NCBI RefSeq assembly: GCF_037908215.1
Contig: NZ_JBBLZC010000007.1
Location: 131,146 to 195,145 of the forward strand
Origin: Benzoatithermus flavus
GTDB lineage: Bacteria > Pseudomonadota > Alphaproteobacteria > Geminicoccales > Geminicoccaceae
Reading direction: 5' to 3'
Length of the DNA: 64,000 bases
A program made the translations under genes and the position numbers. The notes beneath the pieces were generated by a model that did no database searches, had not been told where the DNA came from, and was given only the letters and a program-made list of their open reading frames with translations. Shown one piece after another: positions 8,208 to 17,328 of the stretch (positions are counted from its first letter, which is position 1; the number at the start of each line of letters is the position of its first letter).

Positions 8208-8578
8208 ATGGTGATCACGATCGACGACCTGCGGGCCGGGCGCGTCGACTTCTCGGAAGTCGTCGACTCGGAAGGAGTGCCGGTCGGTCCCATCCACCCG
8301 GCGAGATCCTGCGGGACTGGATGGCCGAAGAAGGGCTCAGTGCCAATGCGCTCGCCAAGGCGTTGAGGGTGCCGCACAACCGGATCACGGCGATCCTGGC
8401 GGGCAAGCGCGCCATCACGGTGGAGACGGCGCTGCGCCTCGCGCGCTATTTCGGCACGAGCGCCGAGCTTTGGATCAACTTGCAGGCCGGCTACGATCTC
8501 GAGGTCGCCGAGCGCGAGCTCGGCAGTCGCATCGACGAGGAGGTGGCGCCGCGGCCCGGTCTGCGCGCCGCGGCCTGA
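8208..8578 (+). pseudogene. higA: higA antitoxin gene with a one-base frameshift
   Basis: An ATG at 8208 with a GAGGAG ribosome site starts the N-terminal tail typical of alphaproteobacterial HigA (MVITIDDLRAGRVDF) and reads to P-I-H-P at 8300. The expected next residues, Gly-Glu-Ile-Leu-Arg, are found only in another frame: two bases (GC, 8301-8302) stand where a GGC codon is needed, so one base is missing. From 8303 the downstream frame encodes an intact XRE/HigA helix-turn-helix domain (LSANALAKALRV, RITAILAGKRAITVETALRL, YFGTSAELWINLQ). An internal ATG at 8321 (258 nt, 85 residues) could restart translation and yield a DNA-binding fragment lacking the N-terminal toxin-contacting segment. 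Confidence 0.8.
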
Positions 8579-8601
8579 GCGACTGAGCACGGAGGCGCTC
8601 A

Positions 8602-10155
8602 TCACGCCGCCTCCTGCGTGATCCCGGCCATCAGGCAGCCGATGCGGCGCTCGTCGGCCTCGGCGGGGCCGAGCTCGCCCGTGATCGTGCCGTCGAACAT
8701 GACGAGGATGCGGTCGGCGAGCGAGAGGATCTCGTCGAGCTCGACCGAGACCAGGAGCACGGCCTTGCCGGCATCGCGCAATCCGACGAGGCGCTTGTGG
8801 ATGAACTCGATGGCGCCGATGTCGACCCCGCGCGTCGGCTGGCCCACGAGCAGAAGATCGGGGTCGTGCTCCATCTCGCGCGCGAGCACCAGCTTCTGCT
8901 GGTTGCCGCCCGAGAAGGACTGCGCCGGCAGCAGCGGGGCCACCGGCCGCACGTCGTAGCCCCGCATCCAGCGCCGGCACAGCTCCACGATCCGGCCGAG
9001 CCGCAGGAAGCCGCGCTCGTCGGTATAGTCGGAGGCCGTCTGATAGCCCAGGATCGCGTTCTCGAAGGCCGGAAAGCGCCTGACCAGCCCCATCCGCAGC
9101 CGGTCCTCGGGCACGTGCCCGAGCCGCCGCGCACGCGCCTGGGCCGGGTCCGAGACCGGGACACCGCGTAAGAGCACCTCGCCACGCGAAGGCTGCCTGA
9201 TGCCGGCCAGAGCTTCCATGAGCTCCGACTGGCCGTTGCCGGCGACCCCGGCGATGCCGACGATCTCGCCGGCCCGGACGTCGAAGCTGACACCCTTGAC
9301 CCGCTTGACGCCCTGCTCGTCCACGACCTCGAGGTTTCTCACCTCGAGCACGGGCTCGCGCGGGCGGGCCGGAGCTTTCTCGACCCGGAGCAGGACCTTC
9401 CGGCCCACCATGAGCTCGGCCAGCTCCTCGCGCGAGGTCTCGGCCGTGCGGCGGTGCGCCACCATCTCGCCGCCGCGCATGACGCTCACGTTGTCGGTCA
9501 CCGCCATGATCTCGCGCAGCTTGTGCGTGATCAGGAGGATCGTCCGGCCCTGGCTCCTGAGGTTGCGCAAGATCCGGAACAGGTGATCCGCTTCTTGCGG
9601 CGTCAGCACGCCCGTGGGCTCGTCCAGGATCAGGATATGGGCGCCGCGGAACAGCGCCTTCAGGATCTCGACCCGCTGCTGCACGCCCACCGGCAGATCG
9701 GCCACCTTCGCATCGAGATCGACCTCGAGGCCGTAGTCGCGCTCGAGCGCCTCCACCTCGGTCCTGGCCTTGGCGATGCCGGCTCCCAGCATGAAGCCGC
9801 CCTCGGCCCCGAGCAGCAGGTTCTCGAGCACGGTGAACGGCTCGACCAGCATGAAATGCTGGTGGACCATGCCGATCCCGGCCCGGATCGCATCCTGCGG
9901 TCCCTTGATCGTGCGCTCCCGGCCGTCGACCAGGATCTTCCCGCTATCGGCATGGTAGTAGCCGTAGAGGATGTTCATCAGGGTCGACTTGCCCGCACCG
10001 TTCTCGCCGACGATGCCGTGGATGGTGCCCGCCGGCACCACGAGATCGACCGCCTTGTTGGCATGGACGGCACCGAAGCGCTTGTCGATGCCGCGCAGCT
10101 CCACGGCCGGCGGCACGGCACCCTGGAGCGGGGTGACGGTTGCGGCCTCCTTCAT
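8602..10155 (-). CDS. nucleoside ABC transporter ATP-binding protein (two ABC domains)
   Basis: A 517-residue cytoplasmic ATPase with two tandem ABC modules, as in the BMP/NupO (YufO) and ribose RbsA families. The first half has Walker A GENGAGKST, the Q-loop VHQHFML and Walker B ILILDEPTGVLT. The second half has the degenerate GVAGNGQSE in the Walker A position and signature FSGGNQQKLVLARE with LLLVGQPTRGVD. Replacement of the canonical Lys in the second Walker A is normal in this family. It follows the binding-protein gene by 22 bp. Its stop faces the end of the convergent higA remnant across 23 bp. Confidence 0.93.
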   Translation of the reverse strand: MKEAATVTPLQGAVPPAVELRGIDKRFGAVHANKAVDLVVPAGTIHGIVGENGAGKSTLMNILYGYYHADSGKILVDGRERTIKGPQDAIRAGIGMVHQHFMLVEPFTVLENLLLGAEGGFMLGAGIAKARTEVEALERDYGLEVDLDAKVADLPVGVQQRVEILKALFRGAHILILDEPTGVLTPQEADHLFRILRNLRSQGRTILLITHKLREIMAVTDNVSVMRGGEMVAHRRTAETSREELAELMVGRKVLLRVEKAPARPREPVLEVRNLEVVDEQGVKRVKGVSFDVRAGEIVGIAGVAGNGQSELMEALAGIRQPSRGEVLLRGVPVSDPAQARARRLGHVPEDRLRMGLVRRFPAFENAILGYQTASDYTDERGFLRLGRIVELCRRWMRGYDVRPVAPLLPAQSFSGGNQQKLVLAREMEHDPDLLLVGQPTRGVDIGAIEFIHKRLVGLRDAGKAVLLVSVELDEILSLADRILVMFDGTITGELGPAEADERRIGCLMAGITQEAA

Positions 10156-10177
10156 CCTCGCCGCTCCCGGGCCGGTG

Positions 10178-11176
10178 CTACTGCTGCGTGGACTGGTAGT
10201 CCTTCACCTGCAGCCTGCCCTCGATGATCGCCTGCCTCGCTTCCTCGAGCTTCGCCTGGATATCGGGGGTCAGGATGTCGCGGTTGTACTCGTCGACGGC
10301 ATAGCCGACGCCCTCCTCCTTGAGGCCGAGGCTGAGCGCACCCGGCTTCCAGGTGCCTTCCTTCGCATCCTTGAAGGCGTTGTAGACCGCGACGTCCACC
10401 CGCTTGACCATCGAGGTCAGGACGCTACCCGGATGGAGATAGTTCTGGTTGCTGTCGACGCCGATCGAGTACTTCTTCTTGTCGGCCGCGGCTTCGAGCG
10501 CACCCAAACCCGCCTGGCCGGCAGCGGCGTAGATCACGTCCGCCCCCTGGTCGATCTGCGAGATCGCGAGCTCCTTCGCCCGCGACACGTCGGTCCAGGC
10601 CGCAGGCGTGGTGCCGGTATAGTTCTGGATCACCTGGCCGTTCGGGTTGACGTGCTTTACACCCTGCTCGTAGCCGAACGCGAAGTTCCGGATCAGCGGG
10701 ATGTCCATCCCGCCTACGAATCCGACCTTGCCGGTCCGGCTCTTGAGCGCTGCCGCCATGCCGACGAGGAAGCTGCCCTCGTGCTCCTTGAACACGACGG
10801 ACTGGATGTTGGGCTTGTTCTCCATCGTGTAGTCGATGATGACGAACTTCTTGTCGGGGAACTCGGCCGCTACCTTCTCGAGCGGGGTCGCGAAGGCGAA
10901 GCCCACCGCCACCACGATGTCGGAGCGCTGCGCCATGCGCCGCAGCGCCTGGTCGCGCTGGCCCTCGTTCGTCACCTCGAACTCGGCATAAGGGATGCCG
11001 GTCTCGGCCTTGAACTTCTCGGCCCCGCGATAGGCGGCCTCGTTGAACGACTTGTCGAACTTGCCGCCCATGTCGAAGATGACGGCCGGCTTGAACTCGG
11101 CCGATTCGGCCGTAGCCGCCGCCGTCCCGGCGCCGATGACGCCCAGGATCGCCAGTGCCTTGAGGATCGCACGCAT
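10178..11176 (-). CDS. BMP family ABC transporter substrate-binding protein
   Basis: A 332-residue periplasmic binding protein of the BMP (basic membrane protein, PnrA/NupN) family that captures purine or other nucleosides. The first ~23 residues are a Sec signal peptide ending near A-T-A-E; there is no lipobox Cys, so it should be soluble rather than a lipoprotein. Family features are VIFDMGGKFDKSFNEAAYRG near the N-terminus, the QRSDIVVAVGF segment, the FVGGMDIP motif and the DQGADVIYAAAGQAG region. It is the first gene of the import unit, 77 bp downstream of the FAD/Fe-S oxidase gene on the same strand, so a promoter in that gap is possible. Confidence 0.93.
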   Translation of the reverse strand: MRAILKALAILGVIGAGTAAATAESAEFKPAVIFDMGGKFDKSFNEAAYRGAEKFKAETGIPYAEFEVTNEGQRDQALRRMAQRSDIVVAVGFAFATPLEKVAAEFPDKKFVIIDYTMENKPNIQSVVFKEHEGSFLVGMAAALKSRTGKVGFVGGMDIPLIRNFAFGYEQGVKHVNPNGQVIQNYTGTTPAAWTDVSRAKELAISQIDQGADVIYAAAGQAGLGALEAAADKKKYSIGVDSNQNYLHPGSVLTSMVKRVDVAVYNAFKDAKEGTWKPGALSLGLKEEGVGYAVDEYNRDILTPDIQAKLEEARQAIIEGRLQVKDYQSTQQ

Positions 11177-11253
11177 CGTTGCCCCGCCTCTCCCGTGTGC
11201 CTCGGCACGAACGGTAAGGGGCGGCTGCGGAATTGCAAGGGAAAGCCGGTGCG

Positions 11254-14250
11254 CTACCGGAGCGCTCCGGCCAGCGCCTCGGCGATGTGGAGCGTCTTGC
11301 GATCGCTACCCTGCTCGATCTGCTCGCGGCAACTGAAGCCGTCGGCGAGGACGAGCGTGGCACCGTCGGCTTGTCGTACTGCGGGCAGCAGCACGCGCTC
11401 GGCGAGCATCCTGGAAGCCTCGTACTTCTCGGCCTCGAAGCCGAACGAGCCCGCCATCCCGCAGCAGCCGGACGGCAGGACGCGGTAGTCGAGCCCGAGC
11501 CGCTCCAGAAGACGCCGCTCGGCGCCGACATCGAGCACCGCATGATGGTGGCAGTGGACCTGCACCAGCGCCGTCTTGCCGTCGAGCCTCGGCAGCTTCG
11601 CGTCGCCGGCCTCGCGCTCCAGGAGCTCGCTGAAGAACAGGCTCTGCCGGCCGAGCTTCTGCGCGAGGCGGTCGTGCGGGAACAGGCCCGGCAGCTCGTC
11701 GCGGAACGAGGCGAGGCAGGCGGGCTCGAGCCCGACCAGCGGCACCCCGGCCTCGATCTCCGTGCGCAGAGACTCGAGCGTCCGGCGCCAGAGCTGCTTC
11801 GCCGTGTCCAGCATTCCCCAGTCGTAGAGCGGCCGGCCGCAGCACAGGGGCTGCTCGGGGATCGTGACCTCGAAGCCCGCGACCTCGAGCACCCTGGTCG
11901 CCGCGATCGCGGTCTCGGGGCGGAAATGGTTGTTGAACGTGTCGGGCCACAAGATCACGCGCCGGCCCCGCTTGCGCCGCTCCGGCCGGTGCTCCTCGAA
12001 CCAGCCCCGGAAGGTCTGGCTGGCATAGCGCGGCAGGCGCCTCTCTTGCGCGATCCCGCCCGCCCATTTCACCACGGCCGAGAGGCCGGGCGTCTGGGTG
12101 AAGGCGTTGGCGAGCCAGGGCACGGCGCCTGCCACCCGCGACCAGCGGTGGATCAGCCCCATGGAGTAGGCCGCGCGCGGCCGCAGCCTGCCGGCATAAT
12201 GGTGCGCGCGGAACTCGGCCTTGTAGGTCGCCATGTCGACGTTGACCGGGCAGTCGCTTTTGCAGCCCTTGCAGCCGAGGCACCAGTCGAGCGCATCCTC
12301 GATCGCATCGCTCTTCCAGCCTTCCCGTAAAGGATCGCCCCGCATCATCTCGAACAGGAGATGTCCCCGGCCGCGGGTGGAGTAGCGCTCCTCGCGCGTC
12401 GCCATGTAGCTCGGGCACATGACGCCGTGCTCGGTCGTGTGCCGGCGGCACTCGCCCACGCCGACGCAGCGCATCGCCGCGTGCGCGAAGCTGCCGTGAT
12501 CGTCCTTGTAGGCGAAGTAGGTCTCGAGCTTCGGCGGCTGGTACTCGGGTCCGAGCCTGAGGTTCGAGGTGATGGGATAGGGATCCACCACCTTGCCCGG
12601 ATTCATCTTGCCCTCCGGATCCCAGATGGCCTTGAATTCCCGGAAGGCTGCGATCAGTTCCGGTCCGTACATCTTCTCGAGGAGAGCCGCCTTCGACTGT
12701 CCGTCACCGTGCTCGCCCGAGATCGACCCGCCGTAGCGCACGACGAGATCGGCCCCTTCGTCCAGGAACTGCCGCCACTTCCTGATCCCGTCCTCGGTGC
12801 GCAGGCCGAAATTGATCCGGCAGTGGATGCAGCCGTCGCCGAAATGGCCGTAGAGGACCGAGTCGTAGCCGTATTTGTGGAACAGCGCCTCGAGGTCGCG
12901 TAGATAGTCCCCGACTTTGTCCGGCGGGACGGCGGTATCCTCCCAGCCCTCCCAGGCCTCGGGGTGCTTCGGCACGAAGGCGGTGGCACCCAGTCCCGAG
13001 CGGCGCACGAGCCAGATCCGCTCCTGCTGCGCCTTGTCCCTGAGGAGTTTCATCGACGGCGCATCGGGGAGCCCCTTCAGCTCCGCCATGAGCTCTTGCG
13101 CCTTCTCGGCTGCCTCGTCCTCGCTCTCGCCGCCGAACTCGGCCAGAAGCCAGCCCTTGCCCTCGGGGAGATCCTTGATGTCCTCCTCGTGCAGATGCTT
13201 GATGTGCATGAAGTCGAGCAGCATCTGGTCCATGCCCTCGAGCCCCAGGGGCTCATGGGAGAGGACCTGCGGGACGTGATCGCCCGCCTCGTAGACCGAG
13301 GGATAGCCCAGGACCAGGAGCATGCGCACGGGTGGGCTCGGCACGAGGTCGAGCTCGGCTTCCAGGATGGCGACACAGGTGCCCTCGCTGCCGACGAGTG
13401 CTCGCGCCACGTGGCAGCCGTTCTCGGGCAGAAGGTCGTCGAGGTTGTAGCCCGAGACGCGCCGCGGGATCTTGGGATAGCGTTCGCGGACGAGGTTGGC
13501 GTAGCGCTGCCGCAGCTCGTCCAGGCGGCGGTAGATCTCGCCCCGCCTGCCGCCCGCGGCGACGATCGCGCGCAGCTCCTCCTCGCTCGTAGGACCCACC
13601 CGCATCCGCAGCCCGTCATAGGTCAGGATCTCGAGCGAGCGTACATTGTCGGCGGTCCGCCCGGCATAGACGGAGTGGACGCCGCACGAGTTGTTGCCGA
13701 GCATCCCGCCCAGCGTGTTGTGATCGTGGGTCGAGGGGTCGGGACCGAAGGTGAGATGGTGCTTCTCGGCGGCGTTCCTGAGATCGTCCAGCACGCAGCC
13801 CGGCTCGACCCGCGCCCGCCGCCCCTTCGGGTCGAGCTCGAGGACGCGGTTCAGGTATTTCGACCAGTCCACCACCACGGCGACGTTGCAGCACTGCCCG
13901 CACAGGCTGGTGCCGCCGCCGCGCGAGAGGAACGGCACCTGGTGCTCGCGGCAGATCCGCATGGTCTTGACCACGTCGTCGATCGTCTTCGGGATCACCA
14001 CCCCGATCGGCACCTGGCGGTAGTTCGAGGAATCGGTGGCGTAGAGCGCCCGGCTGCCGGCATCGAACCGCACCTCGCCCTGGATCGCGGCACGAAGCGC
14101 CGCCACGAGCCCCGGATGGCCCTTCACCGCATCGGCATCGGCCTCGGCGGCGATGCGGCCCGTGGACGAGCGGCGGAGCACGCGTATCCAGCGCTGCCGC
14201 CCGCCGTTCACGATCTCGCTGGACCAGCCGCTCGGAATGCCACGCGCCAT
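11254..14250 (-). CDS. FAD- and Fe-S-containing D-2-hydroxyacid dehydrogenase (YdiJ/Dld-like)
   Basis: A 998-residue two-part oxidoreductase. Residues ~50-270 are a PCMH-type FAD domain (PFLSRGGGTSLCGQCCN, DPSTHDHNTLGGMLGNNSCG), followed by a FAD-oxidase C domain with YGHFGDGCIHCRINFG and SGEHGDG. The C-terminal part has 4Fe-4S ligands (CLGCKGCKSDCP; a first cluster around C-V-G-V-G-E-C and MCPSY) and two CCG-type motifs (LCCGRPLYDWG, SGCCGMAGSFG) as in GlpC/HdrD-like subunits. Such proteins oxidise D-2-hydroxyglutarate or D-lactate and pass electrons to the respiratory chain. The substrate is not determined by the sequence. It follows the enolase-family gene by 18 bp. Confidence 0.9.
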   Translation of the reverse strand: MARGIPSGWSSEIVNGGRQRWIRVLRRSSTGRIAAEADADAVKGHPGLVAALRAAIQGEVRFDAGSRALYATDSSNYRQVPIGVVIPKTIDDVVKTMRICREHQVPFLSRGGGTSLCGQCCNVAVVVDWSKYLNRVLELDPKGRRARVEPGCVLDDLRNAAEKHHLTFGPDPSTHDHNTLGGMLGNNSCGVHSVYAGRTADNVRSLEILTYDGLRMRVGPTSEEELRAIVAAGGRRGEIYRRLDELRQRYANLVRERYPKIPRRVSGYNLDDLLPENGCHVARALVGSEGTCVAILEAELDLVPSPPVRMLLVLGYPSVYEAGDHVPQVLSHEPLGLEGMDQMLLDFMHIKHLHEEDIKDLPEGKGWLLAEFGGESEDEAAEKAQELMAELKGLPDAPSMKLLRDKAQQERIWLVRRSGLGATAFVPKHPEAWEGWEDTAVPPDKVGDYLRDLEALFHKYGYDSVLYGHFGDGCIHCRINFGLRTEDGIRKWRQFLDEGADLVVRYGGSISGEHGDGQSKAALLEKMYGPELIAAFREFKAIWDPEGKMNPGKVVDPYPITSNLRLGPEYQPPKLETYFAYKDDHGSFAHAAMRCVGVGECRRHTTEHGVMCPSYMATREERYSTRGRGHLLFEMMRGDPLREGWKSDAIEDALDWCLGCKGCKSDCPVNVDMATYKAEFRAHHYAGRLRPRAAYSMGLIHRWSRVAGAVPWLANAFTQTPGLSAVVKWAGGIAQERRLPRYASQTFRGWFEEHRPERRKRGRRVILWPDTFNNHFRPETAIAATRVLEVAGFEVTIPEQPLCCGRPLYDWGMLDTAKQLWRRTLESLRTEIEAGVPLVGLEPACLASFRDELPGLFPHDRLAQKLGRQSLFFSELLEREAGDAKLPRLDGKTALVQVHCHHHAVLDVGAERRLLERLGLDYRVLPSGCCGMAGSFGFEAEKYEASRMLAERVLLPAVRQADGATLVLADGFSCREQIEQGSDRKTLHIAEALAGALR

Positions 14251-14268
14251 GGATGTTCTCCCCCTTGC

Positions 14269-15372
14269 TCAGGCGGCGAAGCGCTCCGCGTCCGCTCGCT
14301 TGAAGGCGAGCCCGTTGCCGGGACGGCCGAGATCGGGGCGGATCAGGCCGCCCTTCGGCTCGGGCGCGCCGTCGAACAGCATGGCCTCGATCCGGGCGTG
14401 GTCGTGGAACCACTCGATGTGGCGCAAGCGTGGTGCTGTGCAGCAGACCGCGAGATGGAATGCCGGTGCGGTATGCGCCGAGAGCGGCAGACCATGCGCA
14501 TCCGCCAGGGCCGCCGCCTTGAGGAAGCCCGTGATCCCGCCGCAGCGCGTCGCATCCGCCTGCAGCACGTCGACCGCACCCGCCTCCAGCATCCGCCGGA
14601 AATAGAACGGATCGTAGCCATATTCCCCGGCCGCGATCTCGAGCCCGGCCGGCCCCTGGTCGCGTAAGAGCCGCAGGCCTTCGAGATCGTCGCTCGAAAC
14701 CGGCTCCTCGAACCAGGTGACACCCATCCCGGCGAACCGTTCGGCGAACCAGAGCGCCTGCTTCCTGGTGAGCGCACCGTTCGCGTCTACCATGAGCTCC
14801 GCACCGGTGCCCGCGATCGCCGCGAGCGCCACCTGCGCCCGGTCGAGATCGCGCGAAGGTTCGCTGCCGATCTTCATCTTCACCCAGCGGCAGCCGAGAT
14901 CCCTCGCCCAGCCGCCGAGCTGTTCCTCGAGCCGCTCGTCGGAATAGGTCGTGAACCCGCCGCTGCCGTAGATCGGCACCGCGTCCCTGGCCTTGCCCAG
15001 GAGCGAGGCGAGCGGCACGTCCAGAAGCCGCGCCTTCAGGTCCCAGAGTGCCCCGTCCACGGCCGAGATCGCGGTGGCGGCGAGCCCGCGCCAGCCGATG
15101 TTGCGCACGACCCTCACCATCGCCTCCCAGTGCCGCGGCACGGCGAAGGCATCGCCGCCGCTGACGATCGGCACGAGCACGCGCTCGATCAGGCCGGCGG
15201 CCGTGGCGTGGGTGTAGCTGTAGCCTAGCCCGGTCCGTCCGCCGGCCACGGCCTCGACCAGAACGAGCGTGGTCTCGCTCCAGGCGATGGTGCCGTCCGC
15301 TTCGGGCGCGTCGGTCGGGACGGTGTAGGCGCGTGCCCCGACGCGCTCGATCGCTGCCGCGTCAGCCGCCAT
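14269..15372 (-). CDS. enolase superfamily enzyme (mandelate racemase / sugar-acid dehydratase group)
   Basis: A 367-residue enzyme with the N-terminal capping domain and C-terminal barrel of the enolase superfamily. The KxK acid/base motif is seen as VKMKIGS, the metal ligands fall in MVDANGA, WFEEPVSSDD and IAAGEYGYD, and a further conserved region is VLQADATRCGGITG. A His in LSAHTAP fits the mandelate racemase subgroup His on the other face of the site. Members abstract the alpha proton of a carboxylate and either racemise it or eliminate water from acid sugars. The partner genes (FAD hydroxyacid oxidase, TPP enzyme) suggest catabolism of a sugar acid or hydroxyacid, but the substrate is unknown. 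Confidence 0.88.
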   Translation of the reverse strand: MAADAAAIERVGARAYTVPTDAPEADGTIAWSETTLVLVEAVAGGRTGLGYSYTHATAAGLIERVLVPIVSGGDAFAVPRHWEAMVRVVRNIGWRGLAATAISAVDGALWDLKARLLDVPLASLLGKARDAVPIYGSGGFTTYSDERLEEQLGGWARDLGCRWVKMKIGSEPSRDLDRAQVALAAIAGTGAELMVDANGALTRKQALWFAERFAGMGVTWFEEPVSSDDLEGLRLLRDQGPAGLEIAAGEYGYDPFYFRRMLEAGAVDVLQADATRCGGITGFLKAAALADAHGLPLSAHTAPAFHLAVCCTAPRLRHIEWFHDHARIEAMLFDGAPEPKGGLIRPDLGRPGNGLAFKRADAERFAA

Positions 15373-15385
15373 GACACGTCCGCCC

Positions 15386-17140
15386 TCACACCAGCTCGCG
15401 CACCTTGTCGGCCGCCACGGTGAGCGCGATCTTGCCGCGGTTGGGCGTGCCGCGGGCGAGCGCCTCCGCGAAGTGCGCCGCCTGCTTTACGTCGATCCGC
15501 GGCGGCATCGGCGGCTCGTGCGGGTCGACCACGGCCTCGATCACGCCCGGCCCCGGTGTCATGAGCGCCTCACGCAGGATCTCGCCGCACCGGGCCGGGT
15601 CCTCGATCCGCCAGCCGTTCACCCCCATGCCGCGCGCCACGGTCACGAAGTCGATCGGCTGCAGCTCGCAGACATATTCCGGGTTGCCCAGGAACACCAT
15701 CTGTTCCCACTTGATCTGGCCCAGCACGTTGTTCTTGATGACGATCACCTTCACGTCGAGCCCGTACTTGGCGCAGGTCGCGAGCTCGCCGATCAGCATG
15801 GTGAGGCCGCCGTCGCCCACGAACGCCACCACCTGCCGCTGCGGATAGGCCGTGGCCGCCGCGATGGCATAAGGCAGGCCGCAGGCCATGGTGGCTAGGT
15901 TGCCCGAACACGAGAACTGCATCGAGCCGCGCATCGTGACGTGCCGCGCCACCCAGGTCGTGATGGTGCCGGAATCGGTGGCGAGGATGGCATCGTCGCG
16001 CAAAAGCTTGTTCAGCTCGTGTGCCACCACCTGCGGCTTCATCGGCACGTCGGTGCGCGTGCCGCGCTCCTCCATCAGCGCCCGCCACTCCTTCATCCCG
16101 GCCTGCGCCGTCTCGAGGAAGGAGCGGTCGGTGTGGTGCTCGAGCCGCGGCAGCAGCATCTGCAACGAGCGCGCCGCATCGCCCACGAGCGCCGCCTCGA
16201 CCGGATAGCGCAAGCCCACCCGCTTGGGATCGAGCTCGATCTGGATACCGCGCGCCTGGCCGGGCTTGGGGTAGTATTCGATATAAGGGAAGCTGCTGCC
16301 GACGATGAGAAGGGCGTCGCAGTTCTCCATCGCGTCCTGCGAGGGCCGGGTGCCGAGAAGGCCGATGCCGCCCGTGGCATAAGGGCTGTCGTCGGGGATC
16401 GCACCCTTGCCGAGGAGAGGGGTCACCACCGGCGCTCCGAGGCGCTCCGCCACCGCCAGAAGCTCGCTCCTGGCCCCCAGAGCTCCGCGTCCGGCGAGGA
16501 TGCAGGGCTTCCTGCTCGCGTTCAGGATCGCCGCCGCGCGTGCCACCTGGTCCTCGCCCGGTACATGGGCGCCCAGCGCGAACAGATCGGCGACATGGCC
16601 CGGCAGGTTGCGCTTGGCGCGCAGATCCTTGCCCACGGGCTCGGACTGGATGTCGACCGGGATCGTGACGTGCGCCACGCCGCGACAGGCGAGCGCCGTG
16701 CGGCAGGCGAGCTCGACCACGTTCTCGACGTGTGCCGCCCCCATGATCCGGGTGTTGTAGACCGCGACGTCCATGAACAGCTTGTCGAGCTCGACGTCCT
16801 GCTGGGTGAAGGTGCTCAAGAGGTCGTGAAACTGGAGTCCGGTGATCGCGAGCACCGGTGCGCCGTCGAGCTTCGCGTCATAGAGCCCGTTCAGGAGATG
16901 GATGCCGCCCGGCCCCGAGGTGGCGAGGCAGACGCCGAGCCGGCCGGTCCATTTCGCGTAGCCGGTGGCCATGAAGGCGGCAGCCTCCTCGTGGCGCACC
17001 TGGACGAAGCGGATCCGGTCCTGGCGCGTGCGCAAGGATTCGATGACGCCGTTGATGCCGTCGCCGGGAATGCCGAAGATCGTGTCCACCCCCCAGTCGA
17101 TCAGCGTCTCGACCAGGATGTCGCCGGCGGTCGTGGCCAT
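15386..17140 (-). CDS. thiamine diphosphate-dependent enzyme, PoxB / acetolactate synthase-like
   Basis: A 584-residue enzyme with the three domains of the TPP oxidase/decarboxylase family: an N-terminal pyrimidine-binding domain (catalytic Glu in VQVRHEEAAAFMATGYAK), a central FAD/ADP-like domain (ILAGRGALGARSELL) and a C-terminal PP-binding domain with the GDG...NN motif (VGDGGLTMLIGELATC, VIVIKNN). It is closest in feel to pyruvate oxidase/dehydrogenase (quinone) PoxB, which converts pyruvate to acetate and CO2, but the C-terminal membrane-binding tail of E. coli PoxB is not obvious. It leads the three-gene minus-strand cluster with the enolase-family and FAD/Fe-S genes (gaps of 13 and 18 bp). 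Confidence 0.85.
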   Translation of the reverse strand: MATTAGDILVETLIDWGVDTIFGIPGDGINGVIESLRTRQDRIRFVQVRHEEAAAFMATGYAKWTGRLGVCLATSGPGGIHLLNGLYDAKLDGAPVLAITGLQFHDLLSTFTQQDVELDKLFMDVAVYNTRIMGAAHVENVVELACRTALACRGVAHVTIPVDIQSEPVGKDLRAKRNLPGHVADLFALGAHVPGEDQVARAAAILNASRKPCILAGRGALGARSELLAVAERLGAPVVTPLLGKGAIPDDSPYATGGIGLLGTRPSQDAMENCDALLIVGSSFPYIEYYPKPGQARGIQIELDPKRVGLRYPVEAALVGDAARSLQMLLPRLEHHTDRSFLETAQAGMKEWRALMEERGTRTDVPMKPQVVAHELNKLLRDDAILATDSGTITTWVARHVTMRGSMQFSCSGNLATMACGLPYAIAAATAYPQRQVVAFVGDGGLTMLIGELATCAKYGLDVKVIVIKNNVLGQIKWEQMVFLGNPEYVCELQPIDFVTVARGMGVNGWRIEDPARCGEILREALMTPGPGVIEAVVDPHEPPMPPRIDVKQAAHFAEALARGTPNRGKIALTVAADKVRELV

Positions 17141-17328
17141 GGTCGCTTCTCCTCGCCAAAAAACGGGCTCCTGAAGGTCGCGGCAGGAAGCTTTGCGGAA
17201 GTCGCGGTGGAGCTTGGAGCGCTATTGTCCGGTTAACCCAGGCGGCGTTCGGCCCGTTCCTGGGGCGGAGGTTAAATCGACGTCAGCTTCGGGGAACGCG
17301 GCCGGCAGTTGAGCGATAGGAGATGACG

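Noticed and set aside
12964..14667. A 567-codon open frame opposite the FAD/Fe-S oxidase gene
   Set aside because: It is the antisense shadow of a clear protein-coding gene, with no family motif and no ribosome site.
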